In this document: one piece after another, positions 53,472-60,354 of the stretch
How positions within the stretch are numbered: position 1 is the stretch's first letter
Layout of the letters: each line of letters opens with the position of its first letter
Source: a virus
Strand: one strand, 5' to 3'
Virus record (IMG/VR): IMGVR_UViG_3300010334_000029
Location: 1-64,000 of that record
Length of the DNA stretch: 64,000 nucleotides
Position numbers and translations under genes: made by a program
Notes under the pieces: model-generated
The model's input: the letters and a program-made list of their open reading frames with translations, nothing else
What the model was told of the DNA's origin: nothing
The model's database searches: none

Positions 53472-54058
53472 ACTTAGATGAACCCACTGGAATTTCGGAG
53501 AACTAAATTACACCATGTTCAGCTCCGACCATGGTAACCAATGGATTCATCTAAGTGGTGGATTTCTGTTCAAAGGTACCACCGAACCCGTTGTCTAGGA
53601 CCTTTCGGCTCCCCCTAAGAGAAGGGCTTACTTAGTAGATAGACAAAATAGAACTTAGAAGAATGCTGGTTGGGTCGAGTTTGCCGATCTAATGTCGGAT
53701 ATCCATCGGAGAGGTGCGCTCTCCTCTTCCTGCTTATTTGCCGATCAAGACCAGCACTCATCTAAGTGGTGGGTTTCTGTTTCAAGGTACCCACCAAACC
53801 CATGTTAAATTAGGCAGCTAGTGCGTAATCAACAATATCGTTATCATTAGATGCGACATTTAGTTTGTTTTGGCCGCTCAGCCACCGAATCAGTCTAAGC
53901 AATATCCCTATTCCACGAAAATCGAGCCTGTTTCATCCCCATCAGTAGTTATGAGTAAGCAACATCTAGCCTCTTTCGGCGCCTCATAACTACTGGTGGA
54001 GATGGCGGGTACTGCCCCCGCGTCTTTCCGTCTTTATTGTCAGCTTTCAAGCAACCAA
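53472..54058 (-). ncRNA. ssrA: Circularly permuted (two-piece type) tmRNA
   Basis: On the minus strand the acceptor piece comes first: T-arm GCGGG-GGCAGTA-CCCGC, acceptor strand CATCTCC, A73, CCA (ends 53994). A 53-nt spacer closed by AGTAGTTATGAG/CTCATAACTACT follows, then the coding piece from 53940 with GGGGATG (pairs with CATCTCC) and AGGCTCGA. The tag frame (53854-53810) reads ASNDNDIVDYALAA then TAA, after the usual A-rich resume context. Downstream are hairpins GGTGGGT..ACCCACC, an H-type pseudoknot (ACCATG/CATGGT with TCGGAG/CTCCGA) and a final 11-bp helix. It would rescue stalled ribosomes and tag proteins for proteolysis. Confidence 0.9.
53914..54008 (-). repeat. 95-bp direct repeat, copy inside the tmRNA
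   Basis: Spans the T-arm end, acceptor strand, CCA, spacer hairpin and first part of the coding piece. Identical to 54092-54186. Confidence 0.95.
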
Positions 54059-54063
54059 TATCT

Positions 54064-54071
54064 TATTTATA
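54064..54071 (-). promoter_or_regulatory. T4-type late promoter for the tmRNA
   Basis: TATAAATA on the minus strand, about 6-12 bp before the first tmRNA base, so the RNA is probably made late in infection. Confidence 0.6.
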
Positions 54072-54091
54072 TTGTCTTTTATGAAGAAGTT

Positions 54092-54186
54092 CACGAAAAT
54101 CGAGCCTGTTTCATCCCCATCAGTAGTTATGAGTAAGCAACATCTAGCCTCTTTCGGCGCCTCATAACTACTGGTGGAGATGGCGG
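54092..54186 (-). repeat. 95-bp direct repeat, upstream orphan copy
   Basis: Identical to 53914-54008 at an offset of 178 bp. This copy lacks the T-arm 5' strand and everything after the coding-piece start, so it cannot form a tmRNA alone. It follows a gene-start-like sequence (GGAATGGAGATTGACAATG), and a 48-codon frame (54193-54047) runs through it. Confidence 0.95.
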
Positions 54187-54218
54187 AAAACATTGTCAAT
54201 CTCCATTCCTTATAGTTT

Positions 54219-54247
54219 AGTCTACCATACCATAAGAAAAATGTCAA
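54219..54247 (-). promoter_or_regulatory. Early sigma-70-type promoter upstream of the tmRNA region
   Basis: TTGACA (54247-54242), 17 bp, TAGACT (54224-54219), followed by the leader AAACTATAAGGAATGGAGAT shared with other early genes. It overlaps the stop of the gene at 54244-54630. Confidence 0.7.
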
Positions 54248-54630
54248 TCGGTTTCTGCATCTTCTGAAATATATTCTTTCTGAATGACTATTTTAGTCAC
54301 GACAGTCGGCATTTGTGGACCTGGCATAAGAACTGAAAATGTCTTATTAGTCCAGTAAAGAGGCCAAAACACACCAGAAAAAAGACCGACCATTCCATCA
54401 GGATCATTATCAAAATCTAAACTATAGCAATCTTTACCAGTTGCAACTCGATCTTCTAATGTTGAACATTGAGCATCTTTAAAAGCTTGAAGTCTAGCCT
54501 TTTCATTATGATGTTCTACTGAAGCAAAGCCAAAGGTTAGTAGAGCAACGATACCATAAACACCAACCCAGTAACCAAATGAGCGCTCACTTAGCCATTC
54601 TTTAAATGTTTTAATATAAGTCAAATACAT
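54244..54630 (-). CDS. Small membrane protein, unknown function
   Basis: A 128-residue protein with one clear membrane helix (YWVGVYGIVALLTFGFAS, about residues 20-38) and a second hydrophobic stretch (GLFSGVFWPLYW). Two cysteines flank the acidic middle (CSTLEDRVATGKDC). It overlaps the ligase stop by 1 bp, so it is made from the same message. No family recognised. Confidence 0.65.
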   Translation of the reverse strand: MYLTYIKTFKEWLSERSFGYWVGVYGIVALLTFGFASVEHHNEKARLQAFKDAQCSTLEDRVATGKDCYSLDFDNDPDGMVGLFSGVFWPLYWTNKTFSVLMPGPQMPTVVTKIVIQKEYISEDAETD

Positions 54631-55835
54631 TAAATTTCTCGCTTCAAACCGTGGAACATAGTAGCTACACCAAACCGAGGGACACCATCAGGAGTTCGTT
54701 CAAAGAACTTGATAGTCACAATCTTATGAGTCTCAGTAAGAAGTTCTACACCTCGCTCATAAGATCCCTTGATTCCAGCCTTAGCGACACGGACAGAGCC
54801 TTCAGAAGGAACTACAGTTGAGGAGTACTGTAGCATCTCATCACTACCAGGATTATAGAACAAATCACCAAAGTTGATTGCGGCACCTGGAACCTTGAAG
54901 AAAACAGATTTTGCCGCTCCAGCCCAGTTACCTTGACCTTCCTCAGTCTTGATCATCTCAAACTCTTCGTCAAGAAAATCCTTGCGCTTCAGAAGGTTCT
55001 TAGTCCGGCGATTCTCATACTTTGTATTGTTACGCCACATGGAACCTTCGTAACCAGCCTCAAGCCATTCGCCATGACACTGGTCAAAACTATCAGCAGT
55101 GAAAACAGCCTGAGTAGAAACCAGACGAAGACACTTAGGGCATGGATCTTCCTCATCCAAGAAAAGACTCTCCAGATACGCATCCCGTTCGGCAAAGTTA
55201 CCGCTATGAGAGGGCACATCGTAGATATGGTATTGAACCATCGCACGTGTCTTGGTATAGTGCTCAGGCGTCAGCTTCTTGTCAGACTTCACACCAATCA
55301 GGCTTGCAATCTCATTGAAGTTATCCCGAAGCTCATGGTTGTAAAGTTCACCATCAAAAATCAGATCAGGATCTTCGGCAAAGAGAGGAGCAAGAGCTTC
55401 CATAATATGAGGACTGGAAACAAATGGCTTTCCAGAACGACTCCATAATCCGTCCTTATTTGCGATACAACGGAAGCCATCTAGCTTAGGTTGAGCAAAA
55501 CCAGATTGAAAGTTCTTGGCATCATACTTCTCAGCCAGCATAGCTTCAAAGATATGCGATCCACCAGTCTTAGCAGACTCAATGGAAGTATGATAATCCT
55601 TTTCACACTTCTTCTTATAGAGAGCTTCAATTTCAAATGCGGCTTGAGCAGAACCATCACGTTCATTAGACCGACCAAGATTAGTAGGAAAAGCTATCCG
55701 CCATTCAGAACACTTAATCTTTCCACCTTGTGTTCCATCCCATGTACGATACTTATCGTCCTGTTGTTCAATATACCAAATCCGTACCTTAGACTTGGAA
55801 TCAACCTTGTAGCACATATCATACATTATAGCCAT
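54630..55835 (-). CDS. ATP-dependent DNA ligase
   Basis: A 401-residue ligase. N-terminal WGR-like stretch (VRIWYIEQQDDKYRTWDGTQ), then the nucleotidyltransferase motifs: I 'QPKLDGFRC' with the adenylated Lys, III-like 'LIFDGELYN', IV 'YEGSMWRN', V 'NLLKRKDF'. The last 90 residues form the OB domain (VFFKVPGAAINFGD). It seals nicks in phage replication and repair. ATG at 55835 is preferred over an upstream TTG because AGGA lies 7 nt before it. It is shorter than T4 gp30 (487). Confidence 0.88.
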   Translation of the reverse strand: MAIMYDMCYKVDSKSKVRIWYIEQQDDKYRTWDGTQGGKIKCSEWRIAFPTNLGRSNERDGSAQAAFEIEALYKKKCEKDYHTSIESAKTGGSHIFEAMLAEKYDAKNFQSGFAQPKLDGFRCIANKDGLWSRSGKPFVSSPHIMEALAPLFAEDPDLIFDGELYNHELRDNFNEIASLIGVKSDKKLTPEHYTKTRAMVQYHIYDVPSHSGNFAERDAYLESLFLDEEDPCPKCLRLVSTQAVFTADSFDQCHGEWLEAGYEGSMWRNNTKYENRRTKNLLKRKDFLDEEFEMIKTEEGQGNWAGAAKSVFFKVPGAAINFGDLFYNPGSDEMLQYSSTVVPSEGSVRVAKAGIKGSYERGVELLTETHKIVTIKFFERTPDGVPRFGVATMFHGLKREI

Positions 55836-55871
55836 ATTCAAATCCTAATTATATGTTGAACCGATAGTATC

Positions 55872-55899
55872 ATTATAACCACACTAAGAATAATGTCAA
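55872..55899 (-). promoter_or_regulatory. Early sigma-70-type promoter for DNA ligase
   Basis: TTGACA (55899-55894), 16 bp, TATAAT (55877-55872), 37 bp before the ligase start. Confidence 0.75.
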
Positions 55900-55908
55900 C
55901 CAATTTAT

Positions 55909-56289
55909 TCAGATTGGCAGATTCTTTTTAGCACTTTCAATGTAGTCTCTGATTCGCTTGGAGTCAATAGGATTCATCGAATGGATGGTATAATCAGGAA
56001 AGCTACACCTTTTCCGCTCGCAGTAATCCACAAGCCACTTGGCGCACTCATAACCAGTCTTTTCAGGTCCATAGTCGACATTGTTTTTGTCGTTAACTTC
56101 ATCGAGCATTGCAGCATAATGCTGCTCGGCAAGGTCGTGATCAAATGTCACAAATTTAGGAACCCCGAATGCTTCAATATGATTCACAAACTGATTATAG
56201 CTGCGGACAATGTGATAGTTAGCATAAGGAATACCAACCCAAGTAACTTGACCTGGGTTTCGCTCGTCATCAAGAAACAAATGGTACAA
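55909..56289 (-). CDS. Cyclic-phosphate processing receiver domain (cREC_REC) protein
   Basis: A 126-residue receiver-like protein: N-terminal 'YHLFLDDERNPGQ' with the acidic pocket, 'VTFDHDLAEQHY' and 'TGYECAKWLVDYC', ending YTIHSMNPIDSKRIRDYIES. This matches the cREC_REC family, predicted to act on cyclic phosphates or in RNA-end processing and often linked to phage-host conflict. Role here inferred; it lies among RNA genes and before DNA ligase. Confidence 0.72.
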   Translation of the reverse strand: MYHLFLDDERNPGQVTWVGIPYANYHIVRSYNQFVNHIEAFGVPKFVTFDHDLAEQHYAAMLDEVNDKNNVDYGPEKTGYECAKWLVDYCERKRCSFPDYTIHSMNPIDSKRIRDYIESAKKNLPI

Positions 56290-56301
56290 AAGTTAAAGCT
56301 C

Positions 56302-56454
56302 CTAAGCAAAAGGTTGACAAGAATGGAATGACTGTTCGGCAGAAACATCCCAAGCTTCTTTGGCAATTTCCTTGAAAGATAATCTAATTATCTTCATGTG
56401 ATCTGCAAAATCAGATTCAGGAAGTCGCGAATCAAACCATTCATCAAACGTCAT
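56302..56454 (-). CDS. Small protein, unknown function
   Basis: A 50-residue protein starting MTFDEWFDSRLPESDFADHM and ending SFHSCQPFA before TAG. ATG at 56454 overlaps the stop of the upstream membrane gene (TAATATG), which favours it over longer starts. Mostly helical; no family recognised. Confidence 0.6.
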   Translation of the reverse strand: MTFDEWFDSRLPESDFADHMKIIRLSFKEIAKEAWDVSAEQSFHSCQPFA

Positions 56455-56455
56455 A

Positions 56456-56620
56456 TTACAAACCTTCTTTTGTAAATAGAATAGACAAAAAACCACCAAG
56501 TAAAGTAAATGTCACACTCATAATCAGCCAAGCAATATCGTGATTATATGCTTTCTCGATTGAGACCGCAAATTCTATAAGTGTTACAAAGATCATCAAT
56601 CGACTACTAGGAGTAATCAT
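56456..56620 (-). CDS. 54-residue membrane protein
   Basis: Starts MITPSSRLMIFVTLIEFAVS and has a second hydrophobic helix (WLIMSVTFTLLGGFLSILFT). Start and stop both overlap neighbours (TAATG, TAATATG), so it belongs to a tightly coupled operon of four small genes. Function unknown. Confidence 0.6.
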   Translation of the reverse strand: MITPSSRLMIFVTLIEFAVSIEKAYNHDIAWLIMSVTFTLLGGFLSILFTKEGL

Positions 56621-56793
56621 TACATAAAACCCACTTCTCTAACTTGCCGGACATGATACGAAATAAGTTCTGAAAAATTATTTTCCGCATGTCTGCACCA
56701 CATTTCATTCTTTACCGCTTCAGCCTCATCTGCTGATGCATATGGACCATAGACTGCAAGACTATATGAAGAATTCTCAACGACTACGTACAT
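56620..56793 (-). CDS. 57-residue protein, unknown function
   Basis: Begins MYVVVENSSYSLAVYGPYAS and reads ADEAEAVKNEMWCRHAENNF, resembling short phage proteins with a beta-beta-alpha layout that accompany aromatic 'YGPYASADEAE' motifs. Overlaps both neighbours by TAATG. Function unknown. Confidence 0.6.
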   Translation of the reverse strand: MYVVVENSSYSLAVYGPYASADEAEAVKNEMWCRHAENNFSELISYHVRQVREVGFM

Positions 56794-57194
56794 TATGCTT
56801 CTTCCTTCAACCAGTTCTTAATGGAATTAAAGCGGAGACAAAGACGATATTCAAGAACTTCCCAACCATAGAACTCAATCTCATCGGCTCGGATGCCTTC
56901 AGCATCAGCAATAATCTTAACTGCAGCTTCACGGCTGGTGCAATTAACTACCATCTGCATGGTATCTGCAACACGAACCTTGAACTCCTCAAACCAAGCG
57001 GCTTGATCAAGTGCTTCCTGATCAATCTGGCGTGAGAGCTGTTCAGAGAGTTGATCGAAGTCTTCTTGAAACTCGTCCAACGAAGCGAAGGTTGAACCAC
57101 GAGGACGCATACCATAAACGTCCTTATAGAGGTCCGAGTAGATGTCACCGTCATGGCTGTCAGTGAGAGCATTGATGTCAGAGAGAGTAAGCAT
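56793..57194 (-). CDS. Acidic phage protein, unknown function
   Basis: A 133-residue acidic protein (MLTLSDINALTDSHDGDIYS; FASLDEFQEDFDQLSEQLSR; ending RFNSIKNWLKEEA). ATG at 57194 is chosen because GGAG lies 6 nt before it; an ATG 12 nt upstream is part of the shared leader GGAATGGAGATCAAC. No family recognised. First gene behind promoter 57220-57248. Confidence 0.65.
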   Translation of the reverse strand: MLTLSDINALTDSHDGDIYSDLYKDVYGMRPRGSTFASLDEFQEDFDQLSEQLSRQIDQEALDQAAWFEEFKVRVADTMQMVVNCTSREAAVKIIADAEGIRADEIEFYGWEVLEYRLCLRFNSIKNWLKEEA

Positions 57195-57219
57195 GTTGAT
57201 CTCCATTCCCTATAGATTA

Positions 57220-57248
57220 TGTATAACCCATCTAAGGAAAAATGTCAA
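57220..57248 (-). promoter_or_regulatory. Early sigma-70-type promoter
   Basis: TTGACA (57248-57243), 17 bp, TATACA (57225-57220), followed by TCTATAGGGAATGGAG. Confidence 0.7.
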
Positions 57249-57256
57249 CTGTTTTT

Positions 57257-57295
57257 AAAATAAAAATGATCTGCCAACTTAAGCCAGCAGATCAT
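57257..57295 (-). terminator. Intrinsic terminator after the CCA-adding enzyme
   Basis: Minus-strand stem ATGATCTGC/GCAGATCAT with a 12-nt loop containing the stop codon, followed by TTTTATTTT. Confidence 0.8.
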
Positions 57296-58376
57296 TCTTA
57301 GTCAGTGTGAAGTCAGACTTCTTCCATTCGTCTCGCAGGTTCTTCAGAGCGTCACCTAGTTCCCGACCTTGCTTCATACCACGATCCAGTAGATCTTGAC
57401 CCGTCACAGGGAACACAGGGATTTCCCAATTAGCAACTCGAACTGGCATGAACTGATCACGCTCAATCCAAGAAAGATCCAGAACCCACTGACGTGGAAC
57501 TCCATCAACCAACTGTTCCCTCCAATCCCACCGCTTGTAGCAATTTTCTACAATCCAGCGAAGATGCTTAGCTTCATCAGCAGAGAGTTTCCACTTAAAG
57601 AGAAAAGAATCCAGAGTACCAACACTCAGCATAGTACCCAGAGCACCAACGGCAGACTGTTTGATAGTGCAGTGGCGCCGTTTGCCGAGACCCAGAGCTT
57701 TCAGAACTCCATGATAGTACATGCAATCCAGAACTTCATTTGCATAAAGACTGGTGACAAGCTTTTGCATTTCCAACCAGTAGCGCTCAACCGACACAGT
57801 CTTAAGACCGTCCAGATTTTCCTTGGTGCAGATATCTTTGACCTCATCCAGACACTGATTGATGTTGCCGAACCGAGCCATGAACCGGAAGTACCGCAGA
57901 ATGCGCAGATAGTCTTCTTTGACACGAGCATCAGCATCACCAACGAACCGAACTTGATAGTTCAGAAGATCTTCCTGACCGCCGAAGTAGTCATAGATCT
58001 TACCATCAAAGTCCATCGACATAGCATTGATAGTCAAATCACGGCGTGCTGCATCAGCCTCAAAGTCACGCGTATATGCAATGACTGCATGCCGACCATC
58101 AGTCTCGGTATCAATCCGCAGAGTCGTAACCTCGAACTGCTCACCATTCACAACGATCGTAATCGTGCCGTGTTGCAGACCAGTAGGAATGTAAGAGAAA
58201 TCCATATCCTCTACAATCTCAATCATCTCCTGAGGTGTAGCATTGACACACAGATCAATGTCCTTAGGTTCCATCTTGAGAATGCTATCGCGGACTGCAC
58301 CACCAACGACTCGAATTTCGAAGCCATATTGGCGGAACGCAGTCCCCAGGATTTTAAGATTTTCGGAAAAGATCAT
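57279..58376 (-). CDS. cca: tRNA nucleotidyltransferase (CCA-adding enzyme)
   Basis: A 365-residue class II CCA enzyme: 'RVVGGAVRDSIL' G-loop, 'KDIDLCVNATP' with the DxD pair, 'RRDLTINAMSMD' motif B, and 'RVKEDYLRILRYFRFMARFG' which includes the EDxxR template region. It adds or repairs the CCA end of tRNAs. All phage tRNAs here already encode CCA, so repair of trimmed or cleaved tRNA ends is a likelier task. ATG 58376 has AAGGAG upstream. Codon use is more GC-rich than in the structural genes. Confidence 0.92.
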   Translation of the reverse strand: MIFSENLKILGTAFRQYGFEIRVVGGAVRDSILKMEPKDIDLCVNATPQEMIEIVEDMDFSYIPTGLQHGTITIVVNGEQFEVTTLRIDTETDGRHAVIAYTRDFEADAARRDLTINAMSMDFDGKIYDYFGGQEDLLNYQVRFVGDADARVKEDYLRILRYFRFMARFGNINQCLDEVKDICTKENLDGLKTVSVERYWLEMQKLVTSLYANEVLDCMYYHGVLKALGLGKRRHCTIKQSAVGALGTMLSVGTLDSFLFKWKLSADEAKHLRWIVENCYKRWDWREQLVDGVPRQWVLDLSWIERDQFMPVRVANWEIPVFPVTGQDLLDRGMKQGRELGDALKNLRDEWKKSDFTLTKNDLLA

Positions 58377-58394
58377 AAACACTCCTTATGGTTT

Positions 58395-58423
58395 AGTCTA
58401 CCATAAAACGTGAATTATGTAAA
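58395..58423 (-). promoter_or_regulatory. Early sigma-70-type promoter for cca
   Basis: TTTACA (58423-58418), 17 bp, TAGACT (58400-58395), leader AAACCATAAGGAG. Confidence 0.65.
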
Positions 58424-58432
58424 CAACTAAGT

Positions 58433-58518
58433 TGGTAGGGGCGAAGGGACTCGAACCCTCAAAAACCACTGGGTTTAAACCAGCCGACTGTACCAATTTG
58501 CCATCTGGTCACGCCCCC
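58433..58518 (-). tRNA. tRNA-Leu (UAA)
   Basis: An 86-nt cloverleaf with acceptor GGGGGCG/CGCCCCT, anticodon stem GCTGG/CCAGT with loop TTTAAAC (anticodon UAA), T-arm GAGGG-TTCGAGT-CCCTT, encoded CCA. The variable region is only about 7 nt, short for leucine. Confidence 0.85.
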
Positions 58519-58529
58519 AAGAATTCTAT

Positions 58530-59024
58530 TTATCCGCCAAAATCAGCGGTAACATTCTTAATTGAACTTTCTGGTACTAGATAGACTTCAAAGCTATCAA
58601 ACACTCTATATAGTTCTCCTTCGCACCAGATACCAATGAGATCATAAATAGATTTTTGATAAAAATCACTGAGACTATTTCGAATATCATTTACAAAGTC
58701 TGCATAGTCAGGATTCATAAAATCCCATTCTTTAGGAATATCATAGTTGAGTCTACGAGCGCTATCAACAATTTGAGTGATAGCTTGTGTAAGAGCATCT
58801 CTCGTCCGGTCAATATCAGAATTACCGAATGCGTTTTCTCTTAGCTTTTTCCACTTACCATTTATAAAGCTACCATCATTTTCACTATAGAAAAGTTTAG
58901 CAATAGAAATCAAAACACGAGCGGCAGACTCAGTAAGTCCACTAAACTCAGTTGTATTATAATTGCCTAAATCATTTTCCCAAGACTTAATCTTGACTAG
59001 ATAACCTGGTAGAATATCATTCAT
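58530..59024 (-). CDS. Hypothetical protein
   Basis: A 164-residue protein (MNDILPGYLVKIKSWENDLG; SAARVLISIAKLFYSENDGS; a helical middle with ALTQAITQIVDSARRLNYDI; C-terminal VFDSFEVYLVPESSIKN). Mixed alpha/beta, acidic. No family recognised. It lies between two tRNA genes and probably shares their message. Confidence 0.65.
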   Translation of the reverse strand: MNDILPGYLVKIKSWENDLGNYNTTEFSGLTESAARVLISIAKLFYSENDGSFINGKWKKLRENAFGNSDIDRTRDALTQAITQIVDSARRLNYDIPKEWDFMNPDYADFVNDIRNSLSDFYQKSIYDLIGIWCEGELYRVFDSFEVYLVPESSIKNVTADFGG

Positions 59025-59042
59025 AATATAAACTCCAAAAGT

Positions 59043-59134
59043 TGGAGGAGAGCAGGGTTCCCGCCACCCAGACCCGTCTTAGGGGTCCCAGCCGTTTTCG
59101 AAACGGCACTAGCACCTCGGCTAGTTTACTCTCC
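59043..59134 (-). tRNA. tRNA-Ser (CGA) with non-canonical T-loop
   Basis: A 92-nt class II tRNA: acceptor GGAGAGT/GCTCTCC, anticodon arm GCCGT-TTCGAAA-ACGGC, long variable arm (GACCC/GGGTC), T-stem GGGT/ACCC with loop GGCGGGA instead of TTCRANY, U73, CCA. The T-stem change relative to tRNA-Ser(GGA) is compensatory (GGGT/ACCC versus GGAT/ATCC). Confidence 0.85.
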
Positions 59135-59136
59135 GA

Positions 59137-59307
59137 TTAATAGCATTTTCTAGTCTGTTCTTGACAATACCACATTGCATATCTATACACATCAAGTTCA
59201 GATTGTGGAAGTTTTTCAAGTACGGATTTCTGAACATAGAGATTCAGATACTTTTTAGACTCTTTAGACCAAAATTCATATTGTTTAATTCTATGTTCGT
59301 CACTCAT
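59137..59307 (-). CDS. 56-residue protein, unknown function
   Basis: Reads MSDEHRIKQYEFWSKESKKY, then LNLYVQKSVLEKLPQSELDV and YRYAMWYCQEQTRKCY. Helical, aromatic and charged. Fits exactly between the gene upstream and tRNA-Ser(CGA). No family recognised. Confidence 0.55.
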   Translation of the reverse strand: MSDEHRIKQYEFWSKESKKYLNLYVQKSVLEKLPQSELDVYRYAMWYCQEQTRKCY

Positions 59308-59311
59308 CTTA

Positions 59312-59779
59312 TCACCAATGTTCGTAGGGAATTACTCTGTTACCGACGTTGTTCTTAACATCATATTCCTTAGCATCATAGATGGCAAGAGCACGGTTCC
59401 GATTGCGGTGACCAGAACCGCTGTTCTTCTTAGCAACGTGGTTCATCTTCCAACCAGCCTTGCTAGTGCCAGTACGAGGAATAGGAAGTCCCTTTGCAGC
59501 AATTCCTCGGATTTCAGCCTGCCGTTTGTTGTAGTACTTCCAGTTAGTTCCAAAGGAAACTACATCGTCGTACTTAACAATTTTGCCACGATCATCACGA
59601 ACAATCCAGCCGTTGGTCTTTCTACGATACATAAAAGAACTAATATCATAGTAGTAATCAACGTGATGTTCAGTGAACTGACCGTACTTACCAATGAAGG
59701 AAGCAAGTGCATCGTTGGAATAAAGAAGAATAGGTTTGCCATCGATGTGGATAGCAATGAGAGGATAGAGGTAGTTCAT
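59312..59779 (-). CDS. Basic phage protein, unknown function
   Basis: A 155-residue protein with an N-terminal beta part (MNYLYPLIAIHIDGKPILLY) and a basic C-terminal half (GTSKAGWKMNHVAKKNSGSG; HRNRNRALAIYDAKE). RBS AGGAG. Just upstream, a second start-like element (GGAGATTAAAAATGAACTAC, 9-codon ORF to TAA at 59808) duplicates the gene's own start. Nucleic-acid binding is possible from charge. No family recognised. Confidence 0.65.
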   Translation of the reverse strand: MNYLYPLIAIHIDGKPILLYSNDALASFIGKYGQFTEHHVDYYYDISSFMYRRKTNGWIVRDDRGKIVKYDDVVSFGTNWKYYNKRQAEIRGIAAKGLPIPRTGTSKAGWKMNHVAKKNSGSGHRNRNRALAIYDAKEYDVKNNVGNRVIPYEHW

Positions 59780-59863
59780 GTTTTATCTCCTAGCTAGTAA
59801 GTTAGCTTAGAAGATATCGCTTTCCATGTAGTTCATTTTTAATCTCCAAACTTTAGTCATCAG

Positions 59864-59938
59864 TGGTATCTCTCGTAGGTTACGCTCCTACTTCTCCAGA
59901 ATGTCGATCTGGGATTCTAACTAGTGAACTAGAGAGAC
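59864..59938 (-). tRNA. tRNA-Val (GAC) with C33 and non-canonical T-loop
   Basis: A 75-nt cloverleaf: acceptor GTCTCTC/GAGAGAT, D-stem GTTC/GAAT, anticodon stem CCAGA/TCTGG with loop TCGACAT, T-arm GTAGG-AGCGTAA-CCTAC, A73, CCA. Position 33 is C instead of the near-universal U, and the T-loop lacks TTC. The isotype depends on the 7-nt loop reading. Confidence 0.7.
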
Positions 59939-59947
59939 ATATAATTC

Positions 59948-60024
59948 TGGTGCCAGGAGAGGGACTTGAACCCTCAGACATTAGGCTCTCGACCTAATCG
60001 CTTTGCCAATTTGCGTATCCGGGC
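59948..60024 (-). tRNA. tRNA-Leu (GAG) with C33
   Basis: A 77-nt tRNA: acceptor GCCCGGA/TCCTGGC (one mismatch), D-arm CGC-GCG with leucine-type AAATTGGCAAA loop, anticodon stem TTAGG/CCTAA with loop TCGAGAG, T-arm GAGGG-TTCAAGT-CCCTC, A73, CCA. Position 33 is C. The variable loop is short for leucine. Confidence 0.7.
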
Positions 60025-60031
60025 ATTAACT

Positions 60032-60110
60032 TGGTGCCTGTAGTGAGACTCGAACTCACACTGTAAGCGGTTTTGAACCCCTCGCCTTCTTCCATTTGGG
60101 CTACACAGGC
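60032..60110 (-). tRNA. tRNA-Leu (CAA)
   Basis: A 79-nt tRNA: acceptor GCCTGTG/TACAGGC, D-stem GCC/GGC, anticodon stem AGGGG/CCGCT (one G-G mismatch), loop TTCAAAA, T-arm GTGAG-TTCGAGT-CTCAC, A73, CCA. Confidence 0.82.
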
Positions 60111-60116
60111 ATAATC

Positions 60117-60124
60117 TATTTATA
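60117..60124 (-). promoter_or_regulatory. T4-type late promoter inside the tRNA cluster
   Basis: TATAAATA on the minus strand between tRNA-Thr and tRNA-Leu(CAA). Confidence 0.5.
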
Positions 60125-60126
60125 TC

Positions 60127-60201
60127 TGGTGCCCTCACGGAGAATCGAACTCCGACTTGATCCTTACCAAGGACCCGTTCTGCCGTTACAACTATGTGGG
60201 C
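60127..60201 (-). tRNA. tRNA-Thr (GGU)
   Basis: A 75-nt tRNA: acceptor GCCCACA/TGAGGGC (one A-A mismatch), anticodon stem GGTCC/GGATC, loop TTGGTAA, T-arm CGGAG-TTCGATT-CTCCG, A73, CCA. Confidence 0.88.
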
Positions 60202-60203
60202 AA

Positions 60204-60341
60204 TTATTCTACTTGAACATATCCATAATAAGGTCCACCAAAATGGCATCTATCACTTCTACTGTTTTTATATCTATAGCAAGAAGTACAAACAGCACAC
60301 TTCATAAGTGTTGTTGTTTCTTCTTTTTTCTTCTTAGACAT
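60204..60341 (-). CDS. 45-residue Cys-rich protein, possible zinc ribbon
   Basis: Starts MSKKKKEETTTLMKCAVCTS and continues CYRYKNSRSDRCHFGGPYYG. Four Cys and a His in a short space (CxxCxxC...CH) suggest metal binding. It lies between two tRNA genes behind GAAAGAA. No family recognised. Confidence 0.55.
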   Translation of the reverse strand: MSKKKKEETTTLMKCAVCTSCYRYKNSRSDRCHFGGPYYGYVQVE

Positions 60342-60354
60342 AAAATTCTTTCAG

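Noticed and set aside
54047-54193. 48-codon ORF with a good ribosome site running through the duplicated tmRNA core
   Set aside because: Most of it is RNA-gene sequence explained by the 95-bp repeat; probably a gene start stranded by the duplication. Not listed as a gene, though translation cannot be excluded.
57194-57206. Longer starts beginning MEIN for genes at 56793 and 62720
   Set aside because: That ATG is part of the shared leader GGAATGGAGATCAA; the next ATG has the correct distance to GGAG.
57396-58406. 336-codon plus-strand ORF opposite the CCA-adding enzyme
   Set aside because: It is antisense to a clear cca gene with all catalytic motifs and has no ribosome site or family match.
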